Source: Cryptomeria japonica
Lineage: Eukaryota > Streptophyta > Pinopsida > Cupressales > Cupressaceae
DNA: 64,000 nucleotides
Assembly: GCF_030272615.1 (NCBI RefSeq)
Contig: NC_081413.1
Location: 184,931,451 to 184,995,450, forward strand
Direction: 5' to 3'
In this document: piece after piece, positions 12,049-24,004 of the stretch
How the letters are laid out: each line of letters starts with the position of its first letter
Numbering within the stretch: position 1 is the first letter of the stretch
The notes under the pieces: model-generated
The model's database searches: none
What the model saw: the letters and a program-made list of their open reading frames with translations, nothing else
Told to the model about the DNA's origin: nothing
Made by a program: the position numbers and the translations under genes

Positions 12049-12960
12049 AAGGACTATATGAATAGTTGGTGATGCCTTTTAGATTGACTAATGCACCAAG
12101 TAATTTCATGAGGCTGATGAATGAGGTATTGAATAAATTTTTGGGTAAGTTTCTTATTGTGTATTTGGATGACATTCTGATTTTTAGTAGGACAAAAGAG
12201 GAGCATTTGTTGTAGTTAAGACAAGTTTTGCAGAGATTGATAGAAGAGAAGTTGTTGATCAATATCAAGAAGTATACTTTCATGAAGGATGAGTTAGTCT
12301 ATTTGGGATTTGTGATATTTGAGGATGGTTTGAAGATGGACCCTGAGAAAGTGAAAGCAATTGTTGAGTGGCCTACACGGGAAAGCATTGGAGAGGTAAG
12401 ATCATTTCATGGATTGGCTAGTTTTTCCTAGAAGTTTATCATAAATTTTAGTTTAGTTTGTAACCCTATGATTGAGACCATGAGAGGAGATCAGAACCAA
12501 TTCAAGTGGACCATCAGAGCAAACAAAATTTTTGAACTATTGAAGGAGAATGTGATTGAGCAACCTATGTTGGATTTATCTGATTTTAATAAGGTATTTC
12601 AAGTGGATTGTGATGCAAGTGGAATAACAATAGGAGTAGTCTTGAGTCAAGAAAGAAGAGAAGTATCCTATTTTAGCAAGAAATTGAATGATGTTAAGAG
12701 GATATATTCAATGTATGATCACAAGTTTTATGTCAGAGTTGAAGCCTTGAAGAAGTGGAGACATTACTTGTTGCCTAAGGAGTTTACGTTGTATATAGAT
12801 CATCAAGCTTTGTAGTATTTGAACAGTAAGAGTAAGTTAAATCAAATACATATGAGATGGGTATAAATTATTGCGGAGTTACGCCTTTGTGTTGAAGCAT
12901 AGAAGTGGGAAATCTAACAAAGTTGTTGATGCATTGAGTAGGAGAAGGAATTTGCTAACA
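12049..12960 (+). pseudogene. pol: G pol: C-terminal reverse transcriptase and RNase H, left copy
   Basis: RT resumes with [19 protein letters not shown] and the catalytic YLDD motif near 12162 ([10 protein letters not shown]). RNase H follows, with VFQVDCDASGITIGVVLSQ near 12600 and YIDHQAL near 12795, then a TAG, a frameshift near 12870 and KHRSGKSNKVVDALSRR near 12890-12950. Further TAG codons sit near 12080 and 12429. The next part of G is missing here because B is inserted at 13010; it reappears only at 21002-21126. Confidence 0.88.
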
Positions 12961-13004
12961 AAGATGACAGTGATAGTATTAGGATTTGAAGATTTGAAGA
13001 CCTT

Positions 13005-13164
13005 ATATGTGTTGGCTTGATGATGATTGTAATAGATGACTTCATGTGTTGTCATTGATGGCACATGTATACACACACATATGTTCACATTATCTTAGTC
13101 ATCTTAGTTAGAAAAACTGATATTACTCCTGAAAGTTTTTGTATTGCAAAACTGGTATTATATG
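13005..13164 (+). repeat. Start of element B 5' LTR with target duplication, left copy
   Basis: G is interrupted at ATATG (13005-13009) by TGTTGGCTTGATG, the start of the B LTR. After 155 bp B itself is interrupted at ATATG (13160-13164) by element A. The right-arm mirror is 43889-44048. Confidence 0.85.
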
Positions 13165-13938
13165 TGTTGGCATATGCACACTCCAATGAGACATTGTATG
13201 TGATTGAAGGTTTTGTCATTGATGGCAACCTTGCAATCCTATGGCACCGGGAAAGACATTATACTGGCATTAGCAGATCACACTCTACATTGGCATGGGC
13301 ACAGAAGAAAGAAAGTATACCGACACTGAGGCTGACAAGATTTTTGTTATACAATATTTTGTTTATTATTGTAAGCCGACTTGGCAAATTGTAAAATGAC
13401 TCTTATATATAAAAGAGATCATTGTAGACATTTGTAATAATGATGTAGGAGCATAAAATAAAATATTAGGCAGACCTAATGTGCGAAATATAGGTCAAGG
13501 GGTATATGTAAAGAACAGAGCAGGAACCGGTACTGAATTTGGCATTAAAGATGCTATTGTAAAGCAATACAAGTTATTGGATTTGTATAATCCTTATTGT
13601 AAGGCAGTGTGACTTCCCATTGAGCAGTAAGCTCTAGGTAGTTGGCCTTCCTACATGTGCAGGCCCCTATTGTAAGTAATATTCTCTTATTGGCCAGTGA
13701 GTGAATATTGTGGGTCACAAATCCCACCAAGGTTTTTTCCACACCGGGTTTCCTCATTAACATATTGTGTTATGGTGTACTTTTCATGTGGATATTCTTG
13801 ATTCTGTTTATTGCATTATTTCTTGCATACTAGTACACTGTTATATTATGTTCTGTATGTTTTAACTTAAGAGATTCTTATTACCGGTTAGATACTGATT
13901 CACCCCCCACCTTCTCAGTATCTGTGGGACCCCTAACA
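13165..13938 (+). repeat. 5' LTR of element A, left copy
   Basis: 774 bp from TGTTGGCATATG to CCCCTAACA. It has a TATA-like TATATATAAAA at about 13404-13414, and the conserved C-rich hairpin at 13891-13922, 16 bases before the LTR end. The left flank is the ATATG target duplication. The right copy is 43115-43888. Confidence 0.92.
13891..13922 (+). promoter_or_regulatory. C-rich hairpin in the A LTR
   Basis: GATACTGA pairs with TCAGTATC (8 bp) around a loop with TTCACCCCCC. Equivalent hairpins with different but still paired stems occur in the LTRs of B, C, D and E. It sits just upstream of the PBS in the element RNA. Its role is unproven. Confidence 0.7.
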
Positions 13939-13940
13939 AT

Positions 13941-13952
13941 TGGCATCAGAGC
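13941..13952 (+). other. Primer-binding site of A, left copy
   Basis: TGGCATCAGAGC, one base different from the standard initiator-Met PBS, lies two bases after the LTR end. Confidence 0.85.
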
Positions 13953-14010
13953 TTGGTCCTCTATTTTGTAGAAGCCTAATAGCTTGAGGAAGATCTTGAC
14001 ACTGGCAAAG

Positions 14011-15168
14011 ATGGAAAATCTGATGAATCAACTTGAAGGAGCTCTTACAGACTATGATGCAAAGAAATTGAAAAATATCAAATTAGAAGATGATTTAAGG
14101 GCAGCTCAGGATATCATTCAGGCACTTCAAGAAAATTTTATTGTTGCAAGAAATAAGAGAAGAGAACTTTGTGAAAAACTGCAAAATGAGAATGATGAAA
14201 AGGAATCACTTAATGATATGATAAGCAAGTTGAAACAAGAGATCATGACAACAAAAAATGAAATGTAGGATATGACTATGAGATTTTGCAAAGAGATTGA
14301 GGATAGGAAAAAGAATGAAGAAGAATTGACCAGAAGACTAAGTGATGTAGCAAATGAGAACACAAGACTTAGCTATGAAAATGACATGTTGAAGATAGAT
14401 CTGATGCATACACAGAATGACTCAAATGAACTGATGAGACAAAAAGAAATCTTGGAAAGAGAACTAGAAACTGCAAATCAACACAAAGAAAAATTCAAGA
14501 AAAGCTCAGAGGAACTTGGTACCTTGCTGAAGAATCAAAAAACTAAAGGTGACACTTCTGGAATTGGCTTTGAAGTTGGTGAAAGCTCTAGTACTGCAAA
14601 TACTCAGGATCACAGCAAACCGGTAAGACAACCTAATGCTTATAAATTCAATGGAAAATGCTTTAACTATAATAAGTATGGTCATAGAGCAAATGAATGT
14701 AGATCTAGGAATTATCAGAATATCAACACACCCACCGGTCAATGTTCAAAATGCAACAAAGTTTGTCACAACTCTAAAAATTGCAGAATGAATGTGAGAT
14801 GTTATGTTTGTGGAAGATTTGGACATTTATCAAATCAATGTAGAACACAAACTGGCATAGGTTATGGGAAAGCTATTCAGAAGAATAATGTAACTTGTTA
14901 TGCATGTAACAAGATTGGGCATATTGGTAAATTTTGTAGAAGTAAAGGAACACCAGTAGACAACAAAAGTGCTAGCTTGAAAGGAAAAGAAAAAGTTGAA
15001 GAGGTTAAGCAAGAATTCTCAAAACAATGGATTAGAAAAGCTGATCTAAATATTTGGAATACCCCTCCACCGGTAGAACAAACCAATACTTCACTGGCAG
15101 GACAAAGTGATACTTTACCAAAAGGACAAAGCAGTGCTCCACCGGCAGGAAGTTCTCCATCTAATTGA
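14011..15168 (+). pseudogene. gag: Element A gag with four CCHC knuckles, left copy
   Basis: From ATG 14011 (MENLMNQLEGALTDYDAKK) the frame runs 386 codons to TGA 15166-15168, with one TAG at 14266-14268 where Gln is expected. Residues about 1-200 are a long charged coiled coil. Four knuckles follow: CFNYNKYGHRANEC (second Cys replaced by Tyr), CSKCNKVCHNSKNC, CYVCGRFGHLSNQC and CYACNKIGHIGKFC, then a Pro/Ser-rich tail. The product should bind RNA and form particles. No protease or RT follows. The right copy (41886-43043) differs by a few residues. Confidence 0.82.
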
Positions 15169-15470
15169 AGAAAATTTCCTTGAGGGTTTGGCAATCTAAT
15201 GACACATGTGCTAATTATTCCCTGAGTTAGAGATAAGAAGTTGAAAATTACTTATTACCGGCAAACAATGTTAAGTAAATACTTAACCAACATGCAATTA
15301 ATGTGGTATATGGTGAAAAGACATTATAAAAGTAAGGTTTTGGCTCCATTTCATTTCACCGTGATTTCAAATTTTCAGAGAGCGCGAAGACTCCGAGCTA
15401 AGGCATTTCGAGCAAGAAGCAAGCACATTCCAAGCAATAATCCATCCAAGGCAGTAAAAGGTATTTAATC
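15169..15470 (+). other. Spacer between gag and ORF2 of A
   Basis: 302 bp of noncoding DNA between the gag stop and the ORF2 ATG. The frame at 15241-15468 has no family features and I treat it as chance. Similar spacers of about 0.5 kb lie at the same place in B and C. Confidence 0.6.
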
Positions 15471-15664
15471 ATGGCATCCACCTCTACAATTGAATACATA
15501 GAAAACCCTACTGTTGTTGAAGTAATAAAAGACCTAGGCCCGTATTTCAGTTAGTTACCAAGATAGCAAAGAAGGATGATACCTTAGGTGCTTTTTCTCA
15601 AATTCCTAAGGGAGTTGTATATGCTAAAGACCCCAAAATGTACATCCACTGCAACATTGAAGAG
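15471..15664 (+). pseudogene. Element A ORF2, N-terminal fragment cut by the gap
   Basis: Begins at ATG 15471 (MASTSTIEYIENPTVVEV). A frameshift near 15550 is shared with the right copy, and the frame is then lost in the N gap. The full version is 38404-41583 on the minus strand. Confidence 0.75.
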
Positions 15665-16164
15665 NNNNNNNNNNNNNNNNNNNNNNNNNNNNNNNNNNNN
15701 NNNNNNNNNNNNNNNNNNNNNNNNNNNNNNNNNNNNNNNNNNNNNNNNNNNNNNNNNNNNNNNNNNNNNNNNNNNNNNNNNNNNNNNNNNNNNNNNNNNN
15801 NNNNNNNNNNNNNNNNNNNNNNNNNNNNNNNNNNNNNNNNNNNNNNNNNNNNNNNNNNNNNNNNNNNNNNNNNNNNNNNNNNNNNNNNNNNNNNNNNNNN
15901 NNNNNNNNNNNNNNNNNNNNNNNNNNNNNNNNNNNNNNNNNNNNNNNNNNNNNNNNNNNNNNNNNNNNNNNNNNNNNNNNNNNNNNNNNNNNNNNNNNNN
16001 NNNNNNNNNNNNNNNNNNNNNNNNNNNNNNNNNNNNNNNNNNNNNNNNNNNNNNNNNNNNNNNNNNNNNNNNNNNNNNNNNNNNNNNNNNNNNNNNNNNN
16101 NNNNNNNNNNNNNNNNNNNNNNNNNNNNNNNNNNNNNNNNNNNNNNNNNNNNNNNNNNNNNNNN
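15665..16164. other. Assembly gap of exactly 500 N
   Basis: A run of 500 undetermined bases separates the inverted left arm from element D. The round length suggests a scaffolding placeholder, not a measured gap. Sequence left of it is the start of A's ORF2, and sequence right of it is mid-gag of D, so both elements are truncated here. Any translation across it is meaningless. Confidence 0.98.
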
Positions 16165-19100
16165 AATACATCAGTAAATAGGGATACATTGATTGGAAAA
16201 CTTTCAGCTTTTCAAATTGAGGAATTTGGTCCTATTACTACTATAAAAACTGATTTGGCCTTCAAAGCATCAACATCATCTACTCCATCCTTTGAAAAAT
16301 CATACTGGAGAGCCTTTTATGGAAGAGAACTTGAAGAAACCAGGAAGGAGAATGAAGAGCTTGAAGAACTTGAAGCACTATTTGCAAGAAAAATGCCAAA
16401 AGTCCCAATTGGAAGTAAGTATGAAGGTAAAGCACCCTTTAAATATTTTAACTACAATAAGATTGGTCATATGGCTTCAAGATGCCCTAATAGACATGCT
16501 AGACTAAGAGAAGAAGCTAGAAGAACATACAAACCTAATCCTAAATATCAGAGATACAGATTTAAGAAAAACAAAGATAAATCTTGTTACATTGCTGATG
16601 AAGGTGCGACTGATGATTCTGATGAGGATCTAGCAAACAATGGATGGGTCTTTGTTTCTATAATAGAAGATCAATCAACACCTATTGATCAACCGGTAGA
16701 ACAAGCCCTAGCAGCTAAAGTTGAATCAAAGGATGAATGGATTATTGACTTAGGATGCTCACATCACATGACTGGAGACAAAGGTAGATTCTTGAACTTT
16801 CAAGAATACAATGGAGGTTTAGTAAGATTTAGAGATGACAAAGCCTGTTCAATCAAAGGTAAGGGTTCAATATCTCTTGATGGTAAACATAACACTGACA
16901 ATGTCTACTATGTTGAAGGATTAAAACATAATCTTTTAAGTGTTGGTCAATTAGTTGAGAGAGGTTTTCAATTACAATTTAAAAATGGAAAATGCAAAAT
17001 CATGAATAGAACTGGTTTGGAAATTGCAACTGGTAATCAGACTAGAGGTAATATCTTTCATTTGAATAACAATGAAAAGGCATGCTTAATTGCACATATA
17101 GATGAAAGTTGGCTATGGCATAAAAGACTATGTCATGTAAATTTTGATTGCATGGTAAAAATCAGTACTTCTAAGGCAGTTAGAGATCTACTTAAAATTG
17201 TGAAACCTCATAATACAATTTGCAAGGAATGTCAATTTGGAAAACAAGTTAGAGCTAGTTTCAAAAGTATTCTAGAAAAATTCAATAATGTCCTTGATTT
17301 AATTCACACTGATTTATGTGGTCCAACTAGAACTAAAAGCTTACAAGGTGATAGATATTTCATGCTAATTATTGATGATTATTCTAGAATGTGTTGGGTT
17401 ACTTTTCTCAGAGAAAAATCAGAAGCACTTGGGAAGTTCAAACTATTCAAAGCAATGGTTGAAAATGAAACTGGTAAGAAAATTAAATGCTTAAGATACG
17501 ATCAAGGAGGAGAATTCACATCTAAAGATTTAAACACATTCTGTGAAGTAAATGGAATCAAAAGATAGTTATTAGCACCTCAGACACCACAATAGAATGG
17601 AGTTGTTGAAAGAAAAAATAGAACTATTTTGGATGTAGCAAGAAGTATGTTATCAGAGGCAAATCTACCACATGTGTACTAAAGAGAGGTAGTAAGCACT
17701 ACTATCTATACATTCAACAAAGTTCACATCAAAGGTGAAACTGGTAAGACCCCTCATGAACTATGGTTTGGTAATATTCCTACTCTTAAGTACTTCATAA
17801 TTTTTGGAAGTAAATGTTATATTAGAAGAGATGAGTATATTGGCAAGTTTGATCCTAGAAGTGATGAAGGAATATTTCTTGGTTATTCATCTAAGAGCAA
17901 GGCATATAGATGTTTTAATAAAAGATTACAGAAAATTATTGAGAGTACAAATGTAAAGATTGATGAACTATTCAAAGGAACTTCAAGGTATATAGACTTT
18001 GAACCGAAAATAGAAATTATGACAAATGGACCTACAATAAATCCACTGGTACAGAATGATGATCCAATTACTCCGGTATCATCAGAGGATTCCATAGTAA
18101 TTGAAGAACAACAATAGACTAAGACACCCTGGTATGTAAAACGGAATCATTCTAAAGATCAGATAATTGGAAGCAAATTTAAAGGAGTCATGACAAGAGG
18201 AAGATTGGCAAATGAAGAGGTATGTCTTATTTCTCAAATTGAACCATTATCTATCAATGAGGCATGTGAAGATAAATTTTGGATTAAAGCTATGGAAGAA
18301 GAATTAGGACAAATTGAGAAAAATAATACTTGGACATTAGTTCCCTGGCCTAAAAATAAAAATGTAATTGGAACCAAATGGGTATTTAGAAACAAACTTA
18401 ATGAAGATGGTAAGGTTGTTAGAAATAAAGCAAGACTAGTGTGTAAGGGATATTCTCAGAAAGAAGGAGTTGATTACAATGAAACCTTTGCACCGGTAGC
18501 CAGAATTGAGGCAGTTAGATTATTCTTGGCTTTTGCAGCTCACAAGGATTACAAAGTTTATCAAATGGATATTAAATGTGCATTTTTGAATGGAGATCTT
18601 GAAGAGGAAGTCTATATTGAACAACCTGATGGATTTTCCTTGATAGATAACAATGATATGGTTTGTAGATTAAGAAAAGCTCTATATGGATTAAAACAAG
18701 CCCCAAGAGCTTGGTATGCAAGATTGGAGAAGTATCTTTTAAAGATTGGTTTTACTAAAGGAAATGCAGATAGCAATTTATATTACAAAGTAACTAATGA
18801 TGACATCTTGATTATTGAAGTATTTGTTGATGATATAATCTTTGGAGGAGAAGATGAATTATGTAAAGAATTTTCTCTTGAAATGCAGCAAGAATTTGAA
18901 ATGTCTATGATTGGAGAAATAAAATTCTTTTTAGGATTGCAGATCTTACAGACTGATAAAGGTATATTTTTGAGTCAATCTAAGTACTTGAAAGAACTAC
19001 TAAAGAAATTTGGGTGGAGAACTCTAAACCGGTAAGCACACCTATGACTACAAATGACAAATTATCTCAAAGGGATGAATCTACACCTGTTAATCCAACT

Positions 19101-19775
19101 AGATACAAATCTATGATAGGAGGTTTACTATATTTGACACAAACCAGACCTGATATTATGAATGCAGTATGTATAGTTTCTAGATTTTAGAGTAATCTTA
19201 GGGAAAATCATGAATCAGCAGTAAAAAGGATTTTTCGGTACTTACAAGGCATAGCAAATCTTGGATTATGGTATCCTAAAGATGAAAATTTTGATCTATA
19301 TGCATACACAGATGTAAATTGGGCAGGAGATGTGGATGCTAGAAAAAACACCACTGGAGGAGCATTCTTTCTTGGAAAGAGATTAGTTTCTTGGTTAAGT
19401 AAGAAACAAAGTTGTACATCTTTATCAACAGCAGAATCAGAATATGTTGCAGCAGCAACAAACTATACACAGGTACTTTGGCTTAAGCAAATGTTAAAAG
19501 ACATAAAAGTAAAATGCAAGGAACCTATTACTATATACTGTGATAACACTGCAGCAATTGATATATCTAAAAATCCGGTATTACATTCTAAAACAAAACA
19601 TGTTTCTATCAAACTAAATTTTCTAAGGGAAAAAGTTGAAGAAAAAGAGATAAAATTGGTTTATGTGAATACTAAAGAACAACTTGTAGATATTTTCACA
19701 AAACCTTTTCCTAAGGAAACTTTTGAGTATCTCAGAGATCAGCTCGGAGTCATACCACCACCGGTAGAGACTTAG
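16165..19775 (+). pseudogene. pol: Ty1/copia gag-pol polyprotein of element D
   Basis: Truncated at its start by the gap. Order: gag end with a degraded knuckle near 16440 (FNYNKIGHMASRC), protease near 16740 (WIIDLGCSHHMTGD, with DSG changed to DLG), GAG-pre-integrase and HHCC zinc finger near 17050-17250, integrase core (LIHTDLCGP near 17305; GGEF near 17510), RT at 18290-19010 ([21 protein letters not shown] near 18826), and RNase H at 19332-19700 (SLSTAESEYVAA). This order is diagnostic of copia. Stops are at 17566, 17593, 17680, 18115 and 19188, with a frameshift near 19011, so it is inactive. It is the only element here with copia pol. Confidence 0.92.
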
Positions 19776-19945
19776 ACAGTTGATGATTGTCATCAACCGA
19801 CAGAATTAAATAGGCAAATCTTTTATTCCGGTATTTTGATGAGGAAGCTACTTCTCAGGAGGAGTAGTTGGTATATTGAATTGGTTGGTATTTTGTATGA
19901 ACTTGACCTTTTGTGACTTTGGCATTTGATGTCAAAGGGGGAGAT
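19776..19945 (+). other. D 3' untranslated region and polypurine tract
   Basis: About 170 bp after the RNase H stop, ending in AAAGGGGGAGAT (19934-19945) directly before the TG of the 3' LTR. This tract primes plus-strand synthesis. A, B and C carry nearly the same tract. Confidence 0.85.
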
Positions 19946-21001
19946 TGTTGGTATTTTGGTATGGTTTTGTCATTGATGTCAACACCTACTAAATACACCT
20001 ACTTTGAAGATCCAGCAACATTCATCGGCCAACAATAAACTATGCAACAATTACCAATATATGATTAACCCGCAGGACATAATGTTCATCGGTACCTGGA
20101 ATGACATGGAAGACACTTGGTAATGTTGAAAAAATCATGTGGACACTTTATTTTGAAGTAATAATCATTGGTATATTCATATTTTCTTATTTTCTTTTAC
20201 CAACAAATAGGTCCAGGTCATCTAGGGTTACACCATTAGGTCTATCTTTTCCAGATCAGCATGGCATGCTATGAAGATGATTTATTATTGTTGTAAATGC
20301 ATTAAGCTAACATGATTAATTGGTTATTGCATCGGATATTATATTATTTGTAAAATGTTTTTCTTGTAATATCTTGTAGAGCCGACCTACTAAAATTGGT
20401 CTTGGGGTATGGTATAAATGTAAGATCTTATTTGTAAGATCAAGTGTGGAATGCGAAAAAAGATATAAGTGAAAGTATATGCGAGATAAAGTAGAGGCAT
20501 ACATGAAGACGTCATTTGAAGGTGAAGTTAGGTTTTTGTAGAAGCATATCAGCATTACACCGGTACTGAATTCAGCATATGAAGATGCGATTTTGTGTAG
20601 TACATTCTTATTGGATTTAACCATCCAACTGTAGTCAGTGTGACTCCCATTTGTGATTGAGCAGTGAGCTCTAGGCTATTGGCCTTTCTGCATGTACAAA
20701 CCCCTTTTTGTACACTTACTATCTGCAATAGTATCATTTGATTGTGGGTAAGGTTTCCCACCATGGTTTTTTCATTACAGGGTTTCCACGTACAAATATT
20801 GGTGTCATGTGTTGTGGATGACTTTGTGCTTATGTTTCATGCATTAATTATTATCGGTATAGCAATTTACTATTAACACTGTCTACCGACATACTTAACT
20901 AATTTATCAGTATTAAGCATTAAGTTGGTTAATAAGTTTTTGGTTTGAATTTATTAGACAACTGATTCACCCCCCCCTCTCAGTTGTCTCTGGGACCTAC
21001 A
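19946..21001 (+). repeat. 3' LTR of element D
   Basis: 1056 bp from TGTTGGTATTTTGG to GGGACCTACA. It holds a hairpin at 20957-20988 (GACAACTGA pairs with TCAGTTGTC around a C run), 13 bases from its end. The 5' LTR and the target duplication are lost in the N gap. The flank from 21002 is gypsy G pol on the minus strand, so D inserted into G. Confidence 0.85.
20957..20988 (+). promoter_or_regulatory. C-rich hairpin in the D LTR
   Basis: 9-bp stem GACAACTGA/TCAGTTGTC with a loop of TTCACCCCCCCCTC. It is the longest stem of the set and differs in sequence from those of A, B, C and E. Confidence 0.7.
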
Positions 21002-21126
21002 TATGCACAACTAAACTCCTCTAAATAATATCCCATCCTAAATGAAGTAATCCAACCACTTTATTATATCCACCATAACCGGTTCTCTACATGCTTTCCA
21101 AGGTTCTGCAAAATCTAGGTCATCAT
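21002..21126 (-). pseudogene. pol: Continuation of gypsy G pol between D and B
   Basis: On the minus strand this encodes DDDLDFAEPWKACREP, then IIKWLDYF and DGILFRGVQLC. That matches the gypsy segment following RNase H and preceding the integrase zinc finger. It is the expected sequel to G at 44044 in the right arm, which shows that everything between 21132 and 44043 is inserted into G. One TAG interrupts it. Confidence 0.75.
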
Positions 21127-21131
21127 CATAC

Positions 21132-22068
21132 TAATAGAGTTATAAAGCACTGAGAGGGGGGGTGAATCAGTGACAACAAAAACAATACCACTTTAAACAC
21201 TGACCGATAGCGATACTTAGAAAGTTTACTAAATAATAAACATGCAATCTAAAATGATATTAAAGCATCCACAACAAGTAAAACATCCACCATAACACAA
21301 GTGTTTATAAGTGGAAAACCCAATTGGGAAAAACCATGGTGAGATGGGGCTCACAAGTTAACTATTTGTAGTAATACATAACTGACCGGTTAAGGTCTAC
21401 AAAAGTGCTTTGCTAGGAGCAAATCCTGTTAAAGATCCCAAAGCTTTGTTAGGAGTTATATCGTGTTAAAGGTAGTACCCTGTTAGGAGTAACCTCGATA
21501 GAAGATTTCAAAAATTGAAACTAATGGATCACCTTGTTAAAGGATTTGTACATTGAATTTTGTTAGAGATTACCTGGTTAGGGGATTTGATTGTTGTAGT
21601 GATTAGAAAACAACATGTGGTGTGATCTAGAAGTATCAAAACTCTCTTGAATAGATCCTCTTCTTCTCACTCCAAACTGTATCACCAACTACATCACCGA
21701 CATACTCTGTATCGCTTTCAACAACTTAACACTTCTATCTTGCATCATGAAAATAGTTTATCATAATGTCATTATACAGACATTAGAATTCATATCAGCT
21801 CAGGAATCATATCACACTTTCCTAGGTGCAGTGTATCTAGACGATCTAACATAACTCATCACAAATTACCAACAAATCTGTCGGTTAGGGATAACTCATC
21901 ACGATCGGTGATATCTCATCACATAATCAATGAATATCGGTTGAAACACTGATACCAGTTAAGACTTAACTGCATTCAACACATAAACCGATTGTCCTTC
22001 ATTTTCTTCTTTGATGGTCTTCACTAAATCTCCAAGCTGGTGTCATGCCATTTCTACATACACCGGTT
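21132..22068 (-). repeat. B 3' LTR, distal part
   Basis: Starts, in plus orientation, TAATAGAGTTATAAAGCAC, matching TGATAGACTTATAAAGCAC at the 5' LTR (36287). It has a hairpin at 21148-21172 (CACTGA/TCAGTG around a G run on this strand). The rest of the LTR occurs twice: next to it (22069-22275) and after C (30741-30994). Confidence 0.8.
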
Positions 22069-22751
22069 GTCTACATATATTGGTTAGACACCCTCTAAAC
22101 CCATTTGGTTTTAACTATACATATAATATAGGTTTTGCAATACAAAGACATTTAGGAGTAATATCAGTTTGTCTAAACTAAGATGACTAAGACAATGTGA
22201 ATATATGTGTGTGTATGCATGTGCCATCAGTGACAAGACATGAAGTCATCTATTACAATCATCATCAAGCCAACAATCTCCACCTTTGGCATTGATGGAA
22301 ACACTTAGAAAATTTTACAACTTTACAACTAAGTGTGCTTACAAAAAAAATTGTACAAACATATTTCTAGTCCCCCTTAACAATACATATAGAATTTTCA
22401 CAACACATACATATTTCTACCCCCCCTTTGACAACAATGACAAATTGAAAAGTAAAATACATATATATAGAAAAATTTGCTTTTAAATTTTACACATACA
22501 AAAATGTAAGTCTTTATCAAAGAGTGTTCACTGCAATTTTCAAGAAAATGTCACTAAAAGTGATCTTTATCTGAGAAAAATCATTTTCCCAAGTTTCCAA
22601 TAAGGTTTCAGTGATCTCAATGGTTGTCATAACCTGTGCAGGGAATTATTCCATCGCATCTACTATGCTCATCTCTAGAGTAGTCAAAACTACTTCTGCA
22701 TCCCTATATGCACATTGCAAGATGTCCACTTTGGGTCTCAACTAGTTATTT
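22069..22751 (-). repeat. Direct repeat S: LTR end plus ORF2 C-terminus of B
   Basis: 683 bp matching 30741-31473. It holds the LTR start (up to 22275), polypurine tract, spacer and the last about 236 bp of a B-type ORF2 (22516-22751, minus). It directly precedes the 5' LTR of C. The two copies differ by scattered substitutions and by a 24-bp repeat expansion in the second copy. Confidence 0.8.
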
Positions 22752-23942
22752 GTTATTATTTACTAAGTTGTCATTAGTTTTATGTCCAAAGTCATCCTAT
22801 ATACTCTAGTTAGTTAATACTACCGAAATATTCAGTCGGTAAGCACTAAAGCAATCGGTTACAAAAGAAAGGAGTCACAGAGTTAAGTATACACCAAGTT
22901 GTCTACTGAGTAATGTTTTGTGTCTACCGAACAGCAAAGAAGGCATACCGAGTAATCTAAACCAAGTAGAAATGTGCTACCAGATTCAATGAACCTGGAC
23001 ACATATGTGGAAACGTGTTAGAAGAATCGAGCAACAGGGAACCGTTATCACATAGGAAATTGCACTTCAAGATTTTGTATGATTTTGAGGAAGTCTATCC
23101 AATGAAATAATTTCTATGTTTATTCATTCGATGAATTTTGTTTGTAAGATCAAAATATGAATAGATCACTGTCCTAGAGATCTATTTATACAAAGTAATT
23201 TGAGAATCAATAGGAGAGACATGTGTGATAGAAGAGTTAAAAGGAAAATCATAAAAGGACACATTGAGTTGTGACTGCTACGACTGACAGAGATATTCAA
23301 AGGTCACCGAGAAAGTCCTCAAAGAACAGTTTAAGGAACAAAGTAAACAGAAGGGTTTACCGAGTTGACTTATCAATTACCGAGGTATGCTATGAGCAAG
23401 GTAATTTCATATTAAGCACATAGAATCTACTATAACATTTTGGATGTAAAGTTGCAGATATTTGTAAAGATTTTATTGAATCATTTGAGTTGTAATAGAA
23501 ACCTTTAACAGGGTAAAAGACTCTAACAAAGTCTATAAATTGTAAAGCCTTTAACCAAGTGCAACATTTTTTATAAGTGTTGTAAAATCCTTTAGCAAGG
23601 TAGATCTAAAGGTCTTCATAATCTTAATAGGGTAAGCTATCAGAAATAGCTAAACATGTAGCTCTAACCAAGCAACCTTTATTATTGCAGTAGTGAAGTT
23701 GTGGGTGCCATCCCCACTGTAGTTTTTCTCTCTAACAAAGAGTTTCTGCGTAACCAAAATATTTATGTTATGGAGTGAAATGTGTATGAATGTTATCTCT
23801 ATAATTATGTGTTAGCTTTATATTATGAGATCAGCAGTTTACAATTTATGTTTATTAGTAAGATTGTTTTTGGAGAAAAGTTTTGAAGTACTGATTCGCC
23901 CCTCCCCTCTCAGTACATTAGCTTTCCTAGTTGGACCTAACA
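22752..23942 (+). repeat. 5' LTR of element C
   Basis: TGTTATTATTTAC to GGACCTAACA. TATTTATAC at about 23184-23192 is a likely TATA box. The hairpin is at 23888-23916 (GTACTGA/TCAGTAC). Confidence 0.9.
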
Positions 23943-23944
23943 AA

Positions 23945-23956
23945 TGGTATTAGAGA
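23945..23956 (+). other. Degenerate primer-binding site of C
   Basis: TGGTATTAGAGA, two changes from the initiator-Met PBS consensus, lies two bases after the LTR. Confidence 0.7.
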
Positions 23957-24004
23957 TTCAATCTTGGAAAAGGGTTTAACAGCCTAAAGAGAAAGATCTT
24001 ATCA

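Larger units (their letters stand above)
1..15664. repeat. Left arm of giant inverted repeat
   Basis: The whole stretch matches the reverse complement of 41390-59827. Positions sum to 59828 for 1-8393 and to 57053-57054 for 8394-15664. In a checked stretch near 9000-9115 I saw one difference in about 113 bases. The arm holds H (5' part), an ORF2 fragment, degenerate coding DNA, G with solo LTR E, the start of B and the 5' part of A. The same nested insertions at the same bases show the two arms are copies of one locus, not independent insertions. It ends at the N gap and continues beyond position 1. Confidence 0.95.

Noticed and set aside
15584-16189. Long open frames across the N run
   Set aside because: They exist only because undetermined bases contain no stops.
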